The position numbers and the translations under genes are program-made. A model generated the notes under the pieces. The model had not been told where the DNA came from and searched no databases. It worked only from the letters and a program-made list of their open reading frames with translations. A stretch of 64,000 nt of DNA from positions 62,001-126,000 of the forward strand of contig CAIXJC010000012.1 in assembly GCA_903919715.1 (NCBI GenBank), given 5' to 3'. Of this stretch, positions 62,417 to 64,000 are shown one piece after another; the first letter of the stretch is position 1, and every line of letters begins with the position of its first letter. The stretch is from an uncultured bacterium (lineage in GTDB: Bacteria; Planctomycetota; Phycisphaerae; Phycisphaerales; SM1A02).

Positions 62417-63154
62417 ATGCTGATCTTGCGAGACGTTCGTCGTGCGTTTGGTTCTCTGCAAGCTGTGGATGGTGTCTCGTTGAAGGTTGATCGCGCGGAG
62501 GTCGTCGGGCTTCTGGGTCCCAATGGCGCAGGAAAATCAACGACCGTCGCGATGGCGACAGGGCTTTTGAAACCAGATTCTGGCGAGGTCGAAGTTGTTG
62601 GATTTGGCAATCCGATGCGGGCGAGTGTTCGTCGTCAAATCGGTCTTGCTCCGCAGGAATTGGCGCTTTATGAAGGCTTGACCGGCTTCGAAACGCTGGT
62701 CTTCTTCTCTCGACTGTATGGCGCCTCGATCCACCGCGATGCGATTCAATGCGGCTTAGACGAAGTGGGGCTCGCATCGCGCGCTCACGATCGCGTCGGC
62801 CATTATTCCGGCGGAATGAAGAGACGACTGAATCTCGCAGTGGCACTTATTCACAAACCATCACTGCTCGTTCTCGACGAACCAACGGCTGGAGTCGATC
62901 CGCAGTCACGGGCACATGTGCGCGAAATCATCCGTCGACATGCGGCTGCTGGTTGCGCTGTCCTGGTGACGACGCACGATATGGAGGAGGCAGAAAAAAT
63001 TTGTGATCGCATTGCGGTCATGGATCAAGGAGTGATTCGAGCCCATGGGACGCTTGCGCAACTTGTCGCGGCGCATGGCACTGCGGAGGGCACACATGCA
63101 CGGAGCTTGGAAGAAGTTCTGCTCAATCTCACTGGACGGAGTTTGCGCGAATGA
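62417..63154 (+). CDS. ABC exporter, ATP-binding subunit
   Basis: 245 residues. Walker A LLGPNGAGKST near 32-42, Q loop GLAPQELALYE, signature HYSGGMKRRL near 132, Walker B LLVLDEPTAGVDP, and H loop TTHDME. The form (CcmA/DrrA-type, with the GLAPQE loop) fits ABC-2 exporters of drugs, polysaccharide or sodium. Its stop overlaps the start of the permease gene (ATGA), so they form one complex. Confidence 0.95.
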   Translation: MLILRDVRRAFGSLQAVDGVSLKVDRAEVVGLLGPNGAGKSTTVAMATGLLKPDSGEVEVVGFGNPMRASVRRQIGLAPQELALYEGLTGFETLVFFSRLYGASIHRDAIQCGLDEVGLASRAHDRVGHYSGGMKRRLNLAVALIHKPSLLVLDEPTAGVDPQSRAHVREIIRRHAAAGCAVLVTTHDMEEAEKICDRIAVMDQGVIRAHGTLAQLVAAHGTAEGTHARSLEEVLLNLTGRSLRE

Positions 63155-64000
63155 TCCGTCCGATGATCGCCATCGCATTGAAGGATCTGCGTCTGCTTGC
63201 ACGGGATCGTGGCGCACTCTTCTTTACGATTCTATTTCCCGTCATTATCGCCGTTCTGTTCGGCATGGTCTTTGGTCGAATGTCGACCCCTGGTCCGCTT
63301 GATGTTGTCGTGGTCGTGACACAGGACGGGCCGCTTGCGCGTTCGTTTGCTGCCGCGCTTCAAGCCGATTCAGCACTTCATGTTCAAGTTGCGGCGAATA
63401 AACAAAGCGGAGCCGAAATCGTCCAGCAGGGGCACGCAGCGGCAGTCATCATCCTTCCAGAGGGATTCGACGATCGCGCCGAAGCGTTGTTGTCGGGAGG
63501 TTCAATGCCGCTGGAACTCTTTGGAGATCCATCAAGAGCGGCAGAACTGGGACTGCTCGAGGGCAAGTTGATGGAAATTGGATTTCGTCAATTCATGCTG
63601 GCGGTGACGGATTCCGACCGACTCCGTCGCCAGTCCGCACAGATCCGCCGTCAATTGGCGAACGACCCGAATCTCCATGCGCTTGAGCAAACAGCGGTGT
63701 TAAAAATTCTCGCTGGTGCTGAAGAACTCGCTGCGGCGCGCAAGAACGAGGGAGAAAAAAAGACGGCGACGAGTGTTGGCGGGGGGATGTCAGATTTCCG
63801 TCCAGTTCGGATTCGGACGGAATTACTTGCGCATAATCAAGATGATCCGCCTTCGACATATGCAGTGACTTTTCCGCAGGGCGTTGTGTGGGGGCTGGCG
63901 GGATGCGTGATGGCGTTCGTCACGACACTCGCGAGTGAGCGAGCGCAGGGAACGCTCACAAGACTTCGCGCTGCGCCGCTCTCGATGCATCTCATTCTTG
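63151..64000 (+). CDS. ABC-2 type permease, N-terminal part (cut by window edge)
   Basis: About 283 codons visible and open at the end. Starts with the ATG that overlaps the ABC subunit stop. First membrane helix about 20-43 (FFTILFPVIIAVLFGMVFG), then a large extracytoplasmic loop (about 50-240) with the beta/alpha pattern of ABC-2 exporters of the YhgE/DrrB-like ABC2_membrane_3 type, including AAVIILPEGFDD, then the second helix region with FPQGVVWGLAGCVMAFVTT and ERAQGTLTRLRAAPLS, the conserved coupling segment. Substrate unknown. Confidence 0.88.
   Translation, partial: MIRPMIAIALKDLRLLARDRGALFFTILFPVIIAVLFGMVFGRMSTPGPLDVVVVVTQDGPLARSFAAALQADSALHVQVAANKQSGAEIVQQGHAAAVIILPEGFDDRAEALLSGGSMPLELFGDPSRAAELGLLEGKLMEIGFRQFMLAVTDSDRLRRQSAQIRRQLANDPNLHALEQTAVLKILAGAEELAAARKNEGEKKTATSVGGGMSDFRPVRIRTELLAHNQDDPPSTYAVTFPQGVVWGLAGCVMAFVTTLASERAQGTLTRLRAAPLSMHLIL

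Overview
The window looks like the chromosome of a planctomycete, most likely class Phycisphaerae. Two secreted proteins end in a sorting tail of the VPAPGAIALLG plus poly-Arg type (13419-14024 and 48470-49147). One secreted protein ends in a planctomycete-style dockerin pair (58345-59412). Three secreted DUF1080 (3-keto-disaccharide hydrolase family) proteins are present, and many genes lack a clear Shine-Dalgarno sequence. Coding density is very high, many neighbours overlap by 1-4 bases, and no phage, IS element, CRISPR array or rRNA was seen. Assignment is by recognition of protein families, without any database search.

Layout. 1-9.6 kb: start of an AI-2E-type permease, a DUF1080 protein, a secreted GSDH-fold protein, a Gly-rich EF-hand protein, serine acetyltransferase, and a SWIM zinc finger/SNF2 helicase pair. 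9.6-13.4 kb: tRNA-Lys, a Xer recombinase, an orphan DNA methyltransferase and purEK. 13.4-21 kb: a sorting-tail protein, a Gfo/Idh/MocA oxidoreductase, MarC, lipoproteins, a metallophosphoesterase, a divergent CoaBC and an RNase D-like protein. 21-28.5 kb: a tightly coupled menaquinone cluster menF-menD-menH-menB-menA-menC plus a facing hot-dog thioesterase. menE and menG are not here.

30.6-40.1 kb holds the most distinctive locus. It is a seven-gene minus-strand operon with the gene order and protein types of the Pseudomonas Wsp chemosensory system: MCP, CheW, CheR-TPR, CheW, CheA-REC, CheB, output regulator. The output regulator keeps a WspR-like receiver, but its diguanylate cyclase domain is replaced by a SpoIIE/PP2C serine phosphatase. 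The likely read-out is therefore dephosphorylation of an anti-sigma-factor antagonist rather than cyclic-di-GMP.

40.2-53.5 kb: a Gly-rich RRM protein, a 14-repeat Sel1 lipoprotein, Kup, a SolA-like oxidase, an MFS carrier, a YSC84 lipoprotein, a second sorting-tail protein, two more DUF1080 proteins, SthA, a flavin reductase and a small KSPAK-repeat/DUF2934 protein. 53.6-57.2 kb: a DUF1015-serA-serC serine operon whose SerA has unusual active-site residues. 57.3-58.3 kb: an HD-GYP phosphodiesterase fused to a sigma-region-4-like helix-turn-helix. 58.3-64 kb: a dockerin protein and a pseudopilin that start back to back, acetyl-CoA synthetase, and an ABC-2 exporter cut by the window end.
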